From NCBI RefSeq assembly GCF_000424285.1, contig NZ_AUJP01000012.1:62001-126000 (forward strand): a DNA stretch of 64,000 nucleotides. Direction: 5' to 3'. Positions 17,755-25,840 of the stretch are shown in pieces (the first letter of the stretch is position 1; the number at the start of each line of letters is the position of its first letter). The notes under the pieces were generated by a model. The model saw nothing but the letters and a program-made list of their open reading frames with translations, did no database searches and was not told the origin of the DNA. The position numbers and the translations under genes were made by a program. The DNA comes from Butyrivibrio sp. MB2005 (lineage in GTDB: Bacteria; Bacillota; Clostridia; Lachnospirales; Lachnospiraceae).

Positions 17755-19314
17755 ATGAGCATTTTGAACGTTGAGCATCTCACACATGGTTTTGGCGACA
17801 GAGCTATTTTTGATGATGTATCATTCAGACTTCTTAAGGGCGAGCATATAGGCCTTGTGGGAGCAAACGGTGAAGGTAAGTCCACATTCATGAATATAAT
17901 TACAGGCAAACTTATGCCTGATGCCGGTAATATTGAGTGGGCCAAAAATGTTAAGGCGGGCTATCTTGATCAGCACGCAGTACTTAAGGAAGGAATGACA
18001 ATAAGAGACGTGTTGGCATCTGCTTATGAGCCCCTTTATGAGATGGAGCGCAGGATGAATGAGATCTGCGATGCCATGGGCGAAGCGGACGAGAAGCAGC
18101 TTGAAGCATTGATGGAAGAGCTTGGTACCATTCAGGATCTTTTGACCAATCATGATTTTTATCTTATAGATTCTAAAATAGATGAGGTATCAAGAGCTCT
18201 TGGCTTTCTCGAGCTTGGTCTTGACAGGGACGTAACGGAGCTTTCCGGAGGACAGCGTACAAAGATACTGCTTGCAAAGCTCCTTTTGGAAAAGCCGGAC
18301 ATCCTTCTTTTGGATGAGCCTACAAACTATCTGGATGCCGAGCATATCGTCTGGCTTACAAGATATCTGCAGGAATATGAGAATGCTTTTATTCTGATCT
18401 CCCATGATATACCTTTCCTTAACAGCGTGGTAAACATAATTTATCACATGGATGGTACAACCCACAGCCTTGAGCGATATGTGGGTGACTACGATAAGTT
18501 CATGGAAGTCTATGAGATGAAAAAGGCACAAAGAGAGGCTGCCTATAACAGACAGCAGCAGGAAATTGCTGATCTTAAGGACTTTGTCGCAAGGAATAAG
18601 GCACGAGTTGCCACAAGAAACATGGCAATGGCCAGACAGAAAAAGCTTGATAACATGGAGCTTATCGAGAAGGTACAGGAAAAACCAAAGCCGGAATTCT
18701 ATTTTAAGACTGCAAGAACTCCCGGCAAGGTTCTTTTCGAGACTAAGGATCTGGTCATCGGATATGATGAGCCCTTATCAAGTCCTCTTAACCTGATGAT
18801 AGAGAGAAATACTTTCGTGGTACTGACAGGAGCAAACGGCATCGGTAAAACCACACTTTTAAAGAGCCTTCTTGGTCTTATTCCTTCTCTGTCAGGATGG
18901 GTACAGCGCGGGGAGCATGTGGAGATAGGATATTTTGAGCAGGAAATGTCTCCTGATATCGAAACCACATGCCTTGAAGAGATATGGAATGAGTTCCCTT
19001 CCTTTACACAGTATGAGGTTCGCTCTGCTCTTGCCAAGTGCGGACTTACTACCAAGCACATAGAGAGTAAGTGCAAGGTTTTATCAGGTGGCGAGCAGGC
19101 AAAGGTCAGACTCTGCAAGCTCATGAACAGAGAGTCCAACATACTTGTACTGGATGAGCCGACAAACCATCTTGATGTTGATGCGAAGGAGGAACTTCAC
19201 AGAGCGCTTAAGGAATACAAGGGTACAGTTCTTATGGTATGCCATGAGCCTGATTTTTATGAGGATCTTGCTACGCAGATTATCGACTGCACCAAGTGGA
19301 CCACCAAGCTTTAA
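17755..19314 (+). CDS. ABC-F family ATPase (ribosome-associated)
   Basis: Two ABC ATPase domains in one soluble chain with no membrane part. Domain 1 has Walker A GANGEGKST, signature LSGGQRTK and DEPTNYLD. The linker region is charged and Arg/Lys rich (about residues 255 to 300). Domain 2 has GANGIGKTT, LSGGEQAK and DEPTNHLD. ABC-F proteins act on the ribosome as translation factors or antibiotic-protection proteins; the arrangement is closest to housekeeping Uup/EttA/YbiT-like members. I use ATG 17755, with GGAAGG upstream inside the longer frame. A hairpin terminator follows. Confidence 0.92.
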   Translation: MSILNVEHLTHGFGDRAIFDDVSFRLLKGEHIGLVGANGEGKSTFMNIITGKLMPDAGNIEWAKNVKAGYLDQHAVLKEGMTIRDVLASAYEPLYEMERRMNEICDAMGEADEKQLEALMEELGTIQDLLTNHDFYLIDSKIDEVSRALGFLELGLDRDVTELSGGQRTKILLAKLLLEKPDILLLDEPTNYLDAEHIVWLTRYLQEYENAFILISHDIPFLNSVVNIIYHMDGTTHSLERYVGDYDKFMEVYEMKKAQREAAYNRQQQEIADLKDFVARNKARVATRNMAMARQKKLDNMELIEKVQEKPKPEFYFKTARTPGKVLFETKDLVIGYDEPLSSPLNLMIERNTFVVLTGANGIGKTTLLKSLLGLIPSLSGWVQRGEHVEIGYFEQEMSPDIETTCLEEIWNEFPSFTQYEVRSALAKCGLTTKHIESKCKVLSGGEQAKVRLCKLMNRESNILVLDEPTNHLDVDAKEELHRALKEYKGTVLMVCHEPDFYEDLATQIIDCTKWTTKL

Positions 19315-19324
19315 TCTGACTTAC

Positions 19325-19370
19325 AGCCCCGGTAATTGATTTTTTATAAGTCCTTTACCGGGGCTTATAT
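19325..19370 (+). terminator. Terminator-like hairpin after the ABC-F gene
   Basis: AGCCCCGGTAA (19325-19335) pairs perfectly with TTACCGGGGCT (19355-19365) across a 19-base loop. The following TATATATT is only a weak U-tract. Confidence 0.55.
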
Positions 19371-19412
19371 ATTGTATAAAATTAAATAAAAAAGTAAGGA
19401 GCGCAGATACTA

Positions 19413-20045
19413 ATGGCAAAAGAAGTATGGCAGCCCGGAAATATGCTTTATCCCATTCCCGCAGTTATGGTGAGCTGTGGCAGAGAAGGTGAAAAGCCAA
19501 ACATCATAACAGTTGCATGGGCAGGAAATATATGCAGCTCTCCGGCGATGCTTTCCATATCCGTAAGAAAAGAAAGATATTCCTACGACATAATAAAAGA
19601 GACAGGGGAGTTTGTTGTAAACCTGACAAATACTGAGCTTACAAGGGCCACCGATTGGTGCGGCGTAAGATCAGGAAGAGACTATGACAAATTCAAGGAG
19701 ATGCACCTTACTCCTCAGAAGTCCCAGAAGATAAGTGCCCCGGGAATAGAAGAGAGCCCTGTAAATATTGAATGTAAGGTAAAACAGGTACTTGAACTTG
19801 GAAGTCACGACATGTTTGTGGCTGAAGTTGTGGCAGTTACCGTGGATGAAAAATATCTGGACGAGAAGGGCCGCTTTGACCTTGTGGCAGCGGATCTTGT
19901 GGCATATTCTCATGGCGAATACTTTAAGCTTGGCAAAAAGCTTGGAAAGTTTGGTTACAGTGTAGCTAAGAAGCCGGCTAATAAGTCATCAAAAAAGGCC
20001 GGAAATAAGCAGGGTAATAAAAAGAGTCACAAAAAGAAAAAGTAA
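19413..20045 (+). CDS. Flavin reductase-like FMN-binding protein
   Basis: A 210-residue protein of the flavin reductase/FMN-binding split-barrel family (NADH:FMN oxidoreductase RutF or flavoredoxin type). PAVMVSCGREGEKPNIITVAWAG and RKERYSYDIIKETGEFVVNLT are typical of the family; the core ends at about residue 180. The last 25 residues are a Lys/Asn/Ser-rich tail, which is unusual and may bind nucleic acid or be disordered. AAGGAGCG precedes the ATG. Nearby genes give no clear partner. Confidence 0.82.
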   Translation: MAKEVWQPGNMLYPIPAVMVSCGREGEKPNIITVAWAGNICSSPAMLSISVRKERYSYDIIKETGEFVVNLTNTELTRATDWCGVRSGRDYDKFKEMHLTPQKSQKISAPGIEESPVNIECKVKQVLELGSHDMFVAEVVAVTVDEKYLDEKGRFDLVAADLVAYSHGEYFKLGKKLGKFGYSVAKKPANKSSKKAGNKQGNKKSHKKKK

Positions 20046-20088
20046 CCTAGGCATAAATAATTAAAGGACAAAACAGGAGGTAAGGGTT

Positions 20089-20853
20089 ATGGCAGTGGAA
20101 TTTATGCGCACAGGACAGCAGGGAATTCTGGTGTGGGATACAGATACAGGCTATAAGTTTGGTATAGATCTGTTTCTTTCCGATATGGATGGAAGACAGG
20201 TGAAAAATATAGTGAATGTAGAGGATCTGTCAGATGTAAGTCTGATATTTGGTACTCATGATCATGTTGACCACATCGACAGAGAGGCATGGAAAAAGAT
20301 AGGAAAGCTTTATCCTTCCATTAAGTTTGTAGCACCTATAGCCTTTAAAGATGATCTGCCTGGAGACCTCGATATCAGCGCCGACAGATTTATTTTTGTT
20401 GATGAAAATATCAGTGCTGATGAAGGACCCGTGCATATCGAGGCGATTCCTGCAGCTCACGAATTCCTTGATACCGGAGAGGATGGAACACACCCTTATC
20501 TTATCTATATTGTTACCTTTAATGGGAAAAAGATCTGTCATCTGGGAGATACCTGTCTCTATGAAGGCATTTACGGAAAGCTCAGAGAAAAGGGGCCATT
20601 TGATGCAATGTTTGTGCCCATTAACGGAAGAGATGCAAGAAGACTTAGAGAGGATTGCATTGGAAATATGACCTATCAGGAGGCAGCAGACCTTGTGGGT
20701 ACACTTAAGCCCGGCCTTGCAGTTCCCGGTCACTATGACATGTTCCTCTTTAACAGTGCTGACCCGAAAGAATTCAAAGACTATATAGATATTAAATATC
20801 CAGGTCAAAAAACAGAGATTTTTGAAGTTGGGAAAGCTGTACAAATGCAGTAA
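20089..20853 (+). CDS. MBL-fold metal-dependent hydrolase (UlaG-like)
   Basis: A 254-residue metallo-beta-lactamase-fold protein. The HxHxDH motif is GTHDHVDHIDREAW (about residues 53 to 66), a further His is in AIPAAHEF, HLGDTCLY gives the bridging Asp, and VPGHYDMF the last His. The pattern is closest to the UlaG (L-ascorbate-6-phosphate lactonase-like) group, but specificity cannot be assigned. A strong AGGAGGTAAGGG site precedes the ATG. It follows the flavin reductase by 43 bases and ends in a terminator that overlaps its stop codon. Confidence 0.85.
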   Translation: MAVEFMRTGQQGILVWDTDTGYKFGIDLFLSDMDGRQVKNIVNVEDLSDVSLIFGTHDHVDHIDREAWKKIGKLYPSIKFVAPIAFKDDLPGDLDISADRFIFVDENISADEGPVHIEAIPAAHEFLDTGEDGTHPYLIYIVTFNGKKICHLGDTCLYEGIYGKLREKGPFDAMFVPINGRDARRLREDCIGNMTYQEAADLVGTLKPGLAVPGHYDMFLFNSADPKEFKDYIDIKYPGQKTEIFEVGKAVQMQ

Positions 20854-20867
20854 ACAGCTGCATTTTT
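20843..20867 (+). terminator. Intrinsic terminator overlapping a stop codon
   Basis: AAATGCAG (20843-20850) pairs with CTGCATTT (20858-20865). The stop codon of the MBL-fold gene lies in the 7-base loop, and TTTTT follows. Confidence 0.65.
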
Positions 20868-20958
20868 CCTAAAAAATTATTTTATTATTTAGAGAATTAA
20901 TAGATTTGTTTGATAGAGTATTAGTATGATGTACTGTTTGTTTTTATGAGGTTTTTTA

Positions 20959-22131
20959 ATGACAGCACAGAGTACGAAATACTATGGATACGATAAAGCT
21001 ACATATGAAGATTGCAGGCAGCTGATCGATGATACCAACTGGAATCATATTAATATTCTCAGTCTATGGTTCATCATCGTTAATTTGTTTTGCGTCATTT
21101 TTTCACTGCTTGATCTTTTTAGTGTAAACCAGGTTGATATTAAGTTTTATATCACCTATGGTGCTATTTCTATAGGCACTTTTGCTTTTTCAAGATGGTT
21201 TCAGAAAAAGTATCCTCATAAGTTTGTAAAACTACAGCTCCTTTTAGGCATCCTTTTGTGGATGGTATACAGTATTCAGCTTTCTGTCAGTCAGCCGTAC
21301 ATGGCAGCCACCATGTTTATGATCATGCTGGTGGTAATTTCATTTTCTTTTATAACAAATATGCTTAATATGCTGATGATAATAGCTGTGCAGGTTTCAG
21401 TTTTTGTCTATTCATCATACCTGGTTAAGCCTGCATCCATAGTAATGCAGGATATTTACAACGCAGTAACTTTCACGGGTCTTGCCGTTATCCTGCACTT
21501 TGCATTCCAGAGAACAAGGATGCAGCAGTTTGTAACCTATCAGAAGAATACCCAGATTCAAAGAGAACTTGAGATACAGTCAAGCTTTGATGCCCTGACA
21601 TCTCTTCTTAACAGAGGCAGGTTTTTCTCCCTTGCAGGCAATGTACTTAATAATCCCCACGATGAATACATGGCTGTTTGTCTTCTTGACCTTGATGAAT
21701 TCAAGCAGATAAATGATAAGCTTGGACATCAGATGGGTGATAAAGCCATACAGGTGGCGGGAACAACTATTATAGAAAACCTGAACATAGATATGTCTGA
21801 AAAATGGAGATTCCAAGAAAAGGTTCTTGAGGAAAAGCAGAGCTTTCCCGGAAGGCTTGGCGGCGATGAATTCATAGTTATGATCCGCGGAGCATCAGAC
21901 AGAGAAGAGGTTACAAAACTGCTTCAGAGTATGCTGGATTCTCTTAATCATGTGGAAATAGGCGAGCTTCACGGCATACATGCATCCTTTGGTGTGGCAG
22001 AAATTTTGCCGGAAGACCGCGATATAGATAAGGCTTATAAGAGGGCAGACGAAGCCCTTTATGAGTCAAAACGCGCAGGTAAAAATCAGATCAGATTCAG
22101 TAATGTAGAAGGACAGGGAGGCGGACTATGA
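20959..22131 (+). CDS. Membrane GGDEF diguanylate cyclase
   Basis: A 390-residue protein with a membrane sensor of about six helices (residues about 30 to 185) and a C-terminal GGDEF domain. SFDALTSLLNRGRF opens the domain, LLDLDEFKQINDKLGHQMGD follows, and the active loop RLGGDEFIVMI is intact at about residues 299 to 309. The Asp/Glu signature predicts synthesis of c-di-GMP from GTP. No RxxD inhibitory site precedes the loop (EKQSFPG there instead), so product inhibition may be absent. Its stop overlaps the start of the HD-GYP gene by four bases (ATGA), indicating translational coupling of cyclase and partner. Confidence 0.9.
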   Translation: MTAQSTKYYGYDKATYEDCRQLIDDTNWNHINILSLWFIIVNLFCVIFSLLDLFSVNQVDIKFYITYGAISIGTFAFSRWFQKKYPHKFVKLQLLLGILLWMVYSIQLSVSQPYMAATMFMIMLVVISFSFITNMLNMLMIIAVQVSVFVYSSYLVKPASIVMQDIYNAVTFTGLAVILHFAFQRTRMQQFVTYQKNTQIQRELEIQSSFDALTSLLNRGRFFSLAGNVLNNPHDEYMAVCLLDLDEFKQINDKLGHQMGDKAIQVAGTTIIENLNIDMSEKWRFQEKVLEEKQSFPGRLGGDEFIVMIRGASDREEVTKLLQSMLDSLNHVEIGELHGIHASFGVAEILPEDRDIDKAYKRADEALYESKRAGKNQIRFSNVEGQGGGL

Positions 22132-22856
22132 TTTCAATGGAATCTAAAGTTTTTGATCTTCTGGTTCTTTGTATGTTTGCTGCATTTCTGATCGCTATCG
22201 TTTCAACATACAATTCATTTATTGAAAAGAAACGTTCCCTGCAGCTAATGGAGATACTGATAGGAATACTGGAAGCAGATGATCCGAACCTTGACGGACA
22301 TTCACTACATGTACATAACCTTTGTATGGCCATCTATGAGTTTTTGCCCTACAGCTACAGATTAAAGGTGAGACAGCGGGATCTTCACTATGCATCACTC
22401 CTTCTTGATATCGGTAAGCTTGCGATTCCAAGGGAAATCGTGGGACACTCAGGTAAGCTAGGTCAGTCTCAGTGGGAAATTATGAAAAAGCATCCCGACT
22501 TTGGAGTTGAGATACTTGATGATATAGATGGGTTTCCCAAGGTAAAGGAGTATATTCTTTATCATCATGAGCGCATAGACGGCAATGGTTATCATCAGCT
22601 TACAGGAGATCAGATACCCCTTGGAGCTAAGATCATAGCAGTTGCGGATACATATTCTGCAATAACAATGAATCGTTCCTACAGAGCAACACTTCCCTAT
22701 GCGGCAGCAGTTTCAGAGCTTAAGCTGGCAGCGGGAAAACAGCTTGATGAATACCTTGTTAAGGTTTTTTGCAACATCCCTATGAATAAGATTGATGAAT
22801 GTTTGGAAGATGTCAGAAGAAAGATGGATAGATTTTCTTATGAAGGAAAGGACTGA
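22128..22856 (+). CDS. Degenerate HD-GYP domain protein, membrane anchored
   Basis: A 242-residue protein with one N-terminal membrane helix (about residues 10 to 27) and an HD-GYP domain. The domain can be traced through DGHSLHVHNLC, LLLDIGKLAIPREIV, KKHPDFGVEIL and YHHERIDGNGYHQL. In normal HD-GYP phosphodiesterases the HD motif is LHDIGK; here the His is Leu (residue 93), and GYP has become GYH. The other His ligands remain. Loss of a metal ligand suggests a c-di-GMP sensor or weakened hydrolase rather than a standard enzyme. The gene is coupled to the GGDEF gene upstream and a binding-protein gene downstream. Confidence 0.82.
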   Translation: MISMESKVFDLLVLCMFAAFLIAIVSTYNSFIEKKRSLQLMEILIGILEADDPNLDGHSLHVHNLCMAIYEFLPYSYRLKVRQRDLHYASLLLDIGKLAIPREIVGHSGKLGQSQWEIMKKHPDFGVEILDDIDGFPKVKEYILYHHERIDGNGYHQLTGDQIPLGAKIIAVADTYSAITMNRSYRATLPYAAAVSELKLAAGKQLDEYLVKVFCNIPMNKIDECLEDVRRKMDRFSYEGKD

Positions 22857-22858
22857 AA

Positions 22859-24112
22859 ATGAGATCACAGCTAAAGAGGTTTACATCCGTCATACTGATT
22901 TTAATAATGACTACGTCGCTGGTATCCTGCGGCATGCAAAAGAAGCCGGATCAAATCCTGACTGTTGATCCTGATACAGCGACCCACATAACGTTGGCAC
23001 TCAGATCAGGCATATACGTTGATGCCATAGAATCCTGTCTGATTCCCTTTGAGGAGGAAAACAGAATTATCTGTGACATAGTTGAGCTGGGCGAGGAGGA
23101 GCTTCACTCCGGATTAATAAATGATGCGGCAAATGATACCGGTGCCTACGATCTGTGCATGGTAGATGGTTCCTGGATGGCAGAATTCACTTCAAAGGGC
23201 GTTTTGATGAACCTTAGTGAAAACGGATATGAGCTTGATTCCGACATCATCGAGGCAACCAAAGAAATCTGTTACCATGACGGTGACGTTTACCTGGCAC
23301 CATATTATGGAAACGTAACAGTTCTTTTGTATAACAAGAGGGTTGTTCAGAAAGCGGGCTATGATGGAAGCCAGCTGACATCTCTTAAGACCATTAAGGA
23401 AGTATGCGACAAGGCTAAGCAGTATGGAAATCTGGGATTTATGTATAGAGGCGACTCAGAGAACAACTACGTGGTAGACTTCCTTCCAATCCTTTTATCT
23501 TATGGTGGATGGGTTGTTGATGAAAACAATAATCCTACGGTAAATACCAAGCAATTTAAAGAAGCCCTCAGATTCTATATGCAACTTATTGAAAGCGGAA
23601 AAGCAGAGAGCAGGGATAATCTCATTATGGCCATAGCAAACGGTGCTGCGGCCATGGCTATAGGATGGCCCGGATGGTATACTCCTACCGCAAGATCGTC
23701 ATCCGATTATATTGCGCTTACAGGTAAAACTACAGATAGCGCAGTTGCATACAACGCCAATGTATACGGTATCTGGACCATTGGAATTCCCGAGAATGCA
23801 CCGAATAAAGAGCTATCACTGGAGCTCCTTAAATACCTGATGGATCCGCATGTTCAGATGCAAACTATAGATAGCGGAGGTGTTCCATGCAGGTATTCCT
23901 GCCTTACTGATCAGAAGGTATTAAAGGAAAATCCTCCCTTCGAAGCGGTATTTCAAGCTCTTGAAAATGGCGTATACAGACCTGTTATGGAAGAGTGGCC
24001 GGATTTTTATAAAATCCTTGGAGCGGAAATGGAAAACATCATCAAAGGAAAAAAGACCATAGATGAAGGGCTCCAGGATGCGCAAAACAGCCTTGAAGCC
24101 CTAATGAACTGA
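22859..24112 (+). CDS. Family 1 extracellular solute-binding lipoprotein
   Basis: A 417-residue sugar-type binding protein. The lipoprotein signal ends in TTSLVSC (Cys about residue 24). The body shows HITLALRSGIYVDAIESCLIPFEEE, a VDGSWMAEF loop, LAPYYGNVTVLLYNKRV, AMAIGWPGWYTP and the C-terminal helix region typical of family 1 sugar-binding proteins. It starts two bases after the HD-GYP stop, so it belongs to the same operon. No ABC permease or ATPase gene accompanies it. That suggests a signalling role as ligand receptor for the GGDEF/HD-GYP pair, although it could serve a transporter encoded elsewhere. Confidence 0.85.
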   Translation: MRSQLKRFTSVILILIMTTSLVSCGMQKKPDQILTVDPDTATHITLALRSGIYVDAIESCLIPFEEENRIICDIVELGEEELHSGLINDAANDTGAYDLCMVDGSWMAEFTSKGVLMNLSENGYELDSDIIEATKEICYHDGDVYLAPYYGNVTVLLYNKRVVQKAGYDGSQLTSLKTIKEVCDKAKQYGNLGFMYRGDSENNYVVDFLPILLSYGGWVVDENNNPTVNTKQFKEALRFYMQLIESGKAESRDNLIMAIANGAAAMAIGWPGWYTPTARSSSDYIALTGKTTDSAVAYNANVYGIWTIGIPENAPNKELSLELLKYLMDPHVQMQTIDSGGVPCRYSCLTDQKVLKENPPFEAVFQALENGVYRPVMEEWPDFYKILGAEMENIIKGKKTIDEGLQDAQNSLEALMN

Positions 24113-24148
24113 TTTGATCATATTCTTTTGCAGATTGATTTGTAAGAT

Positions 24149-25840
24149 TTACAATCTTGCTTTTATACCAAGTTTTTCGTGCATTTTCTTTTTATTCTTA
24201 TACATGCGCTTGTCGGCGAGCAGATAAACAGCATGGGAGTCTCCTTCAGGGATTTCCGTGCTGTATGCATATCCGGTGGCAACGCTTCTTCTGAATTCGG
24301 GATACAGTACGTTCTTAACTTCCAATGCATCCTTAAGTCTTGTAATCATGGTATCAACATCGTAGATGTTGTTTTTTGTCAGAATGGCCGCAAATTCGTC
24401 TCCGCCTATACGGGCTATGAAGGCCTTCTCGGCAAAGCAATGCTGTAAAATGTCAGCGAACTCCTTCAGATATTTATCGCCTGCAGCATGTCCGTCATTG
24501 TCGTTTATTTCTTTTAGACCGTTCAGGTCAAGACTTACAATGCAGTAGGTTTCATTTCCCTTATCAAGATCATTCATATATTTCTCAAATCTTGATCTGT
24601 TTGGAAGATCTGTCAGGCCATCTGCATAAGCAAGGTGAGTCAGAGATTCATACTCTTTTCTTCTTGCGTAGGATTCTGATATATAAATGAAATAGTTGAT
24701 AAGTGTCGCAAATACAAAGGTAAGGCAGCCCAGAGGAATTACTATCTTGATAACAATATTTCCATAGATTACCCCTGCCATCTCAAGAACATGCAAAACC
24801 ATGCTGAAAAGGAATGATATTGCAAGTATTGCAAGACCAAGAAGCTGGATCTTATCAGAGGGTTCAAGCTTTTTCTGTGCGATATCTCTTCCTATGGTCA
24901 CGCACAGGAAAATGAAGCATATCATGGATATGCCTTGGAAATATGAGAAAGTCCTGTTTATATGAGCAATTCCAGTTAAGTGCATGAGCATAAAGAACAG
25001 GCAGATCATAGTGCTGGTTGCAGCTGTGACCATAAAGATCCAGTCCTTATAGTGCTGCTGGGTACAGCCGATTATCATATAGATCAGGGGTACCAGCATG
25101 TAAAGCGCGAAAAACTCTAATTCCGTCGAGTGTCCACGCGTAGAAACGATAAGATCCGCAACCCTGAAATAACACAGAATCCATACGCCTACATCCACAA
25201 ACAACAAAGACGAAAAGAGCTGAGATAAGATCCCGGGAAGCCTTCTGTAAAATATCAGCGTTATCACACCAAAGGAAAGACCAAAGATTATCAGGAAAAC
25301 TCCTGTTCCCAGTCCCAAGAGATTACTGAATATGTAATGTATCATTATGGACAAAAAGTCGCCGTATTTGGGTATGTCAAAATAGCTGTAGGATGCATTC
25401 TCGTTGATGGAGAATTCCAAAGTCAGCGTAAAGGGCCCATTAATCTTGGGCAAACTTACGGTATTGTAGCTTATTCCAATGAATTTTCCATTGGGTATAT
25501 AATCAGCATATTTTTCCTGAACCATTACATTGTTACAGGTCACGCGCCATGAGCAATATTTTGACATGAACTGTATGGTAGGGAAGGTAATGTCATCAGA
25601 AATATCAACAACCTTGGTCATCTTAAGGACATCACCCTTTTCAATGGGGCTGCCCGGCCTTTTTATAAATTCTCTCAAATTGACGTTTTCATAAATATCA
25701 GATCCAAGTTCGATATCCCATCCATCATTAAGTTTATAAATCTTCCTGGAGCTGTGGGGCATGAAGGTGCCATAGCATATCACCACCAGAATGATGAAGG
25801 TAAGAAAGGCTATCATCAGAAAGTGCATACGTTTTTTCAT
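24149..25840 (-). CDS. Membrane GGDEF diguanylate cyclase with extracellular sensor domain (7TM-DISM-like)
   Basis: A 563-residue protein. One N-terminal helix (about 7 to 26) leads to an extracytoplasmic beta-rich region (about 30 to 170) beginning YKLNDGWDIELGSDIYENV. Seven or so membrane helices follow (about 185 to 385), then a GGDEF domain with YADGLTDLPNRSRF and RIGGDEFAAIL at about residue 480. No RxxD site is present before the loop. The layout matches 7TM-DISM receptors coupled to diguanylate cyclases. Its start overlaps the stop of the paralogous gene upstream by four bases, and GGGAGGTGAAG serves as ribosome-binding site. Confidence 0.88.
   Translation of the reverse strand: MKKRMHFLMIAFLTFIILVVICYGTFMPHSSRKIYKLNDGWDIELGSDIYENVNLREFIKRPGSPIEKGDVLKMTKVVDISDDITFPTIQFMSKYCSWRVTCNNVMVQEKYADYIPNGKFIGISYNTVSLPKINGPFTLTLEFSINENASYSYFDIPKYGDFLSIMIHYIFSNLLGLGTGVFLIIFGLSFGVITLIFYRRLPGILSQLFSSLLFVDVGVWILCYFRVADLIVSTRGHSTELEFFALYMLVPLIYMIIGCTQQHYKDWIFMVTAATSTMICLFFMLMHLTGIAHINRTFSYFQGISMICFIFLCVTIGRDIAQKKLEPSDKIQLLGLAILAISFLFSMVLHVLEMAGVIYGNIVIKIVIPLGCLTFVFATLINYFIYISESYARRKEYESLTHLAYADGLTDLPNRSRFEKYMNDLDKGNETYCIVSLDLNGLKEINDNDGHAAGDKYLKEFADILQHCFAEKAFIARIGGDEFAAILTKNNIYDVDTMITRLKDALEVKNVLYPEFRRSVATGYAYSTEIPEGDSHAVYLLADKRMYKNKKKMHEKLGIKARL

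Noticed and set aside
20230..20844. 204-residue open frame antisense to the MBL-fold gene
   Set aside because: The plus-strand frame carries the full metal-binding motif set; the antisense product is Cys/Ile rich without any recognisable pattern.
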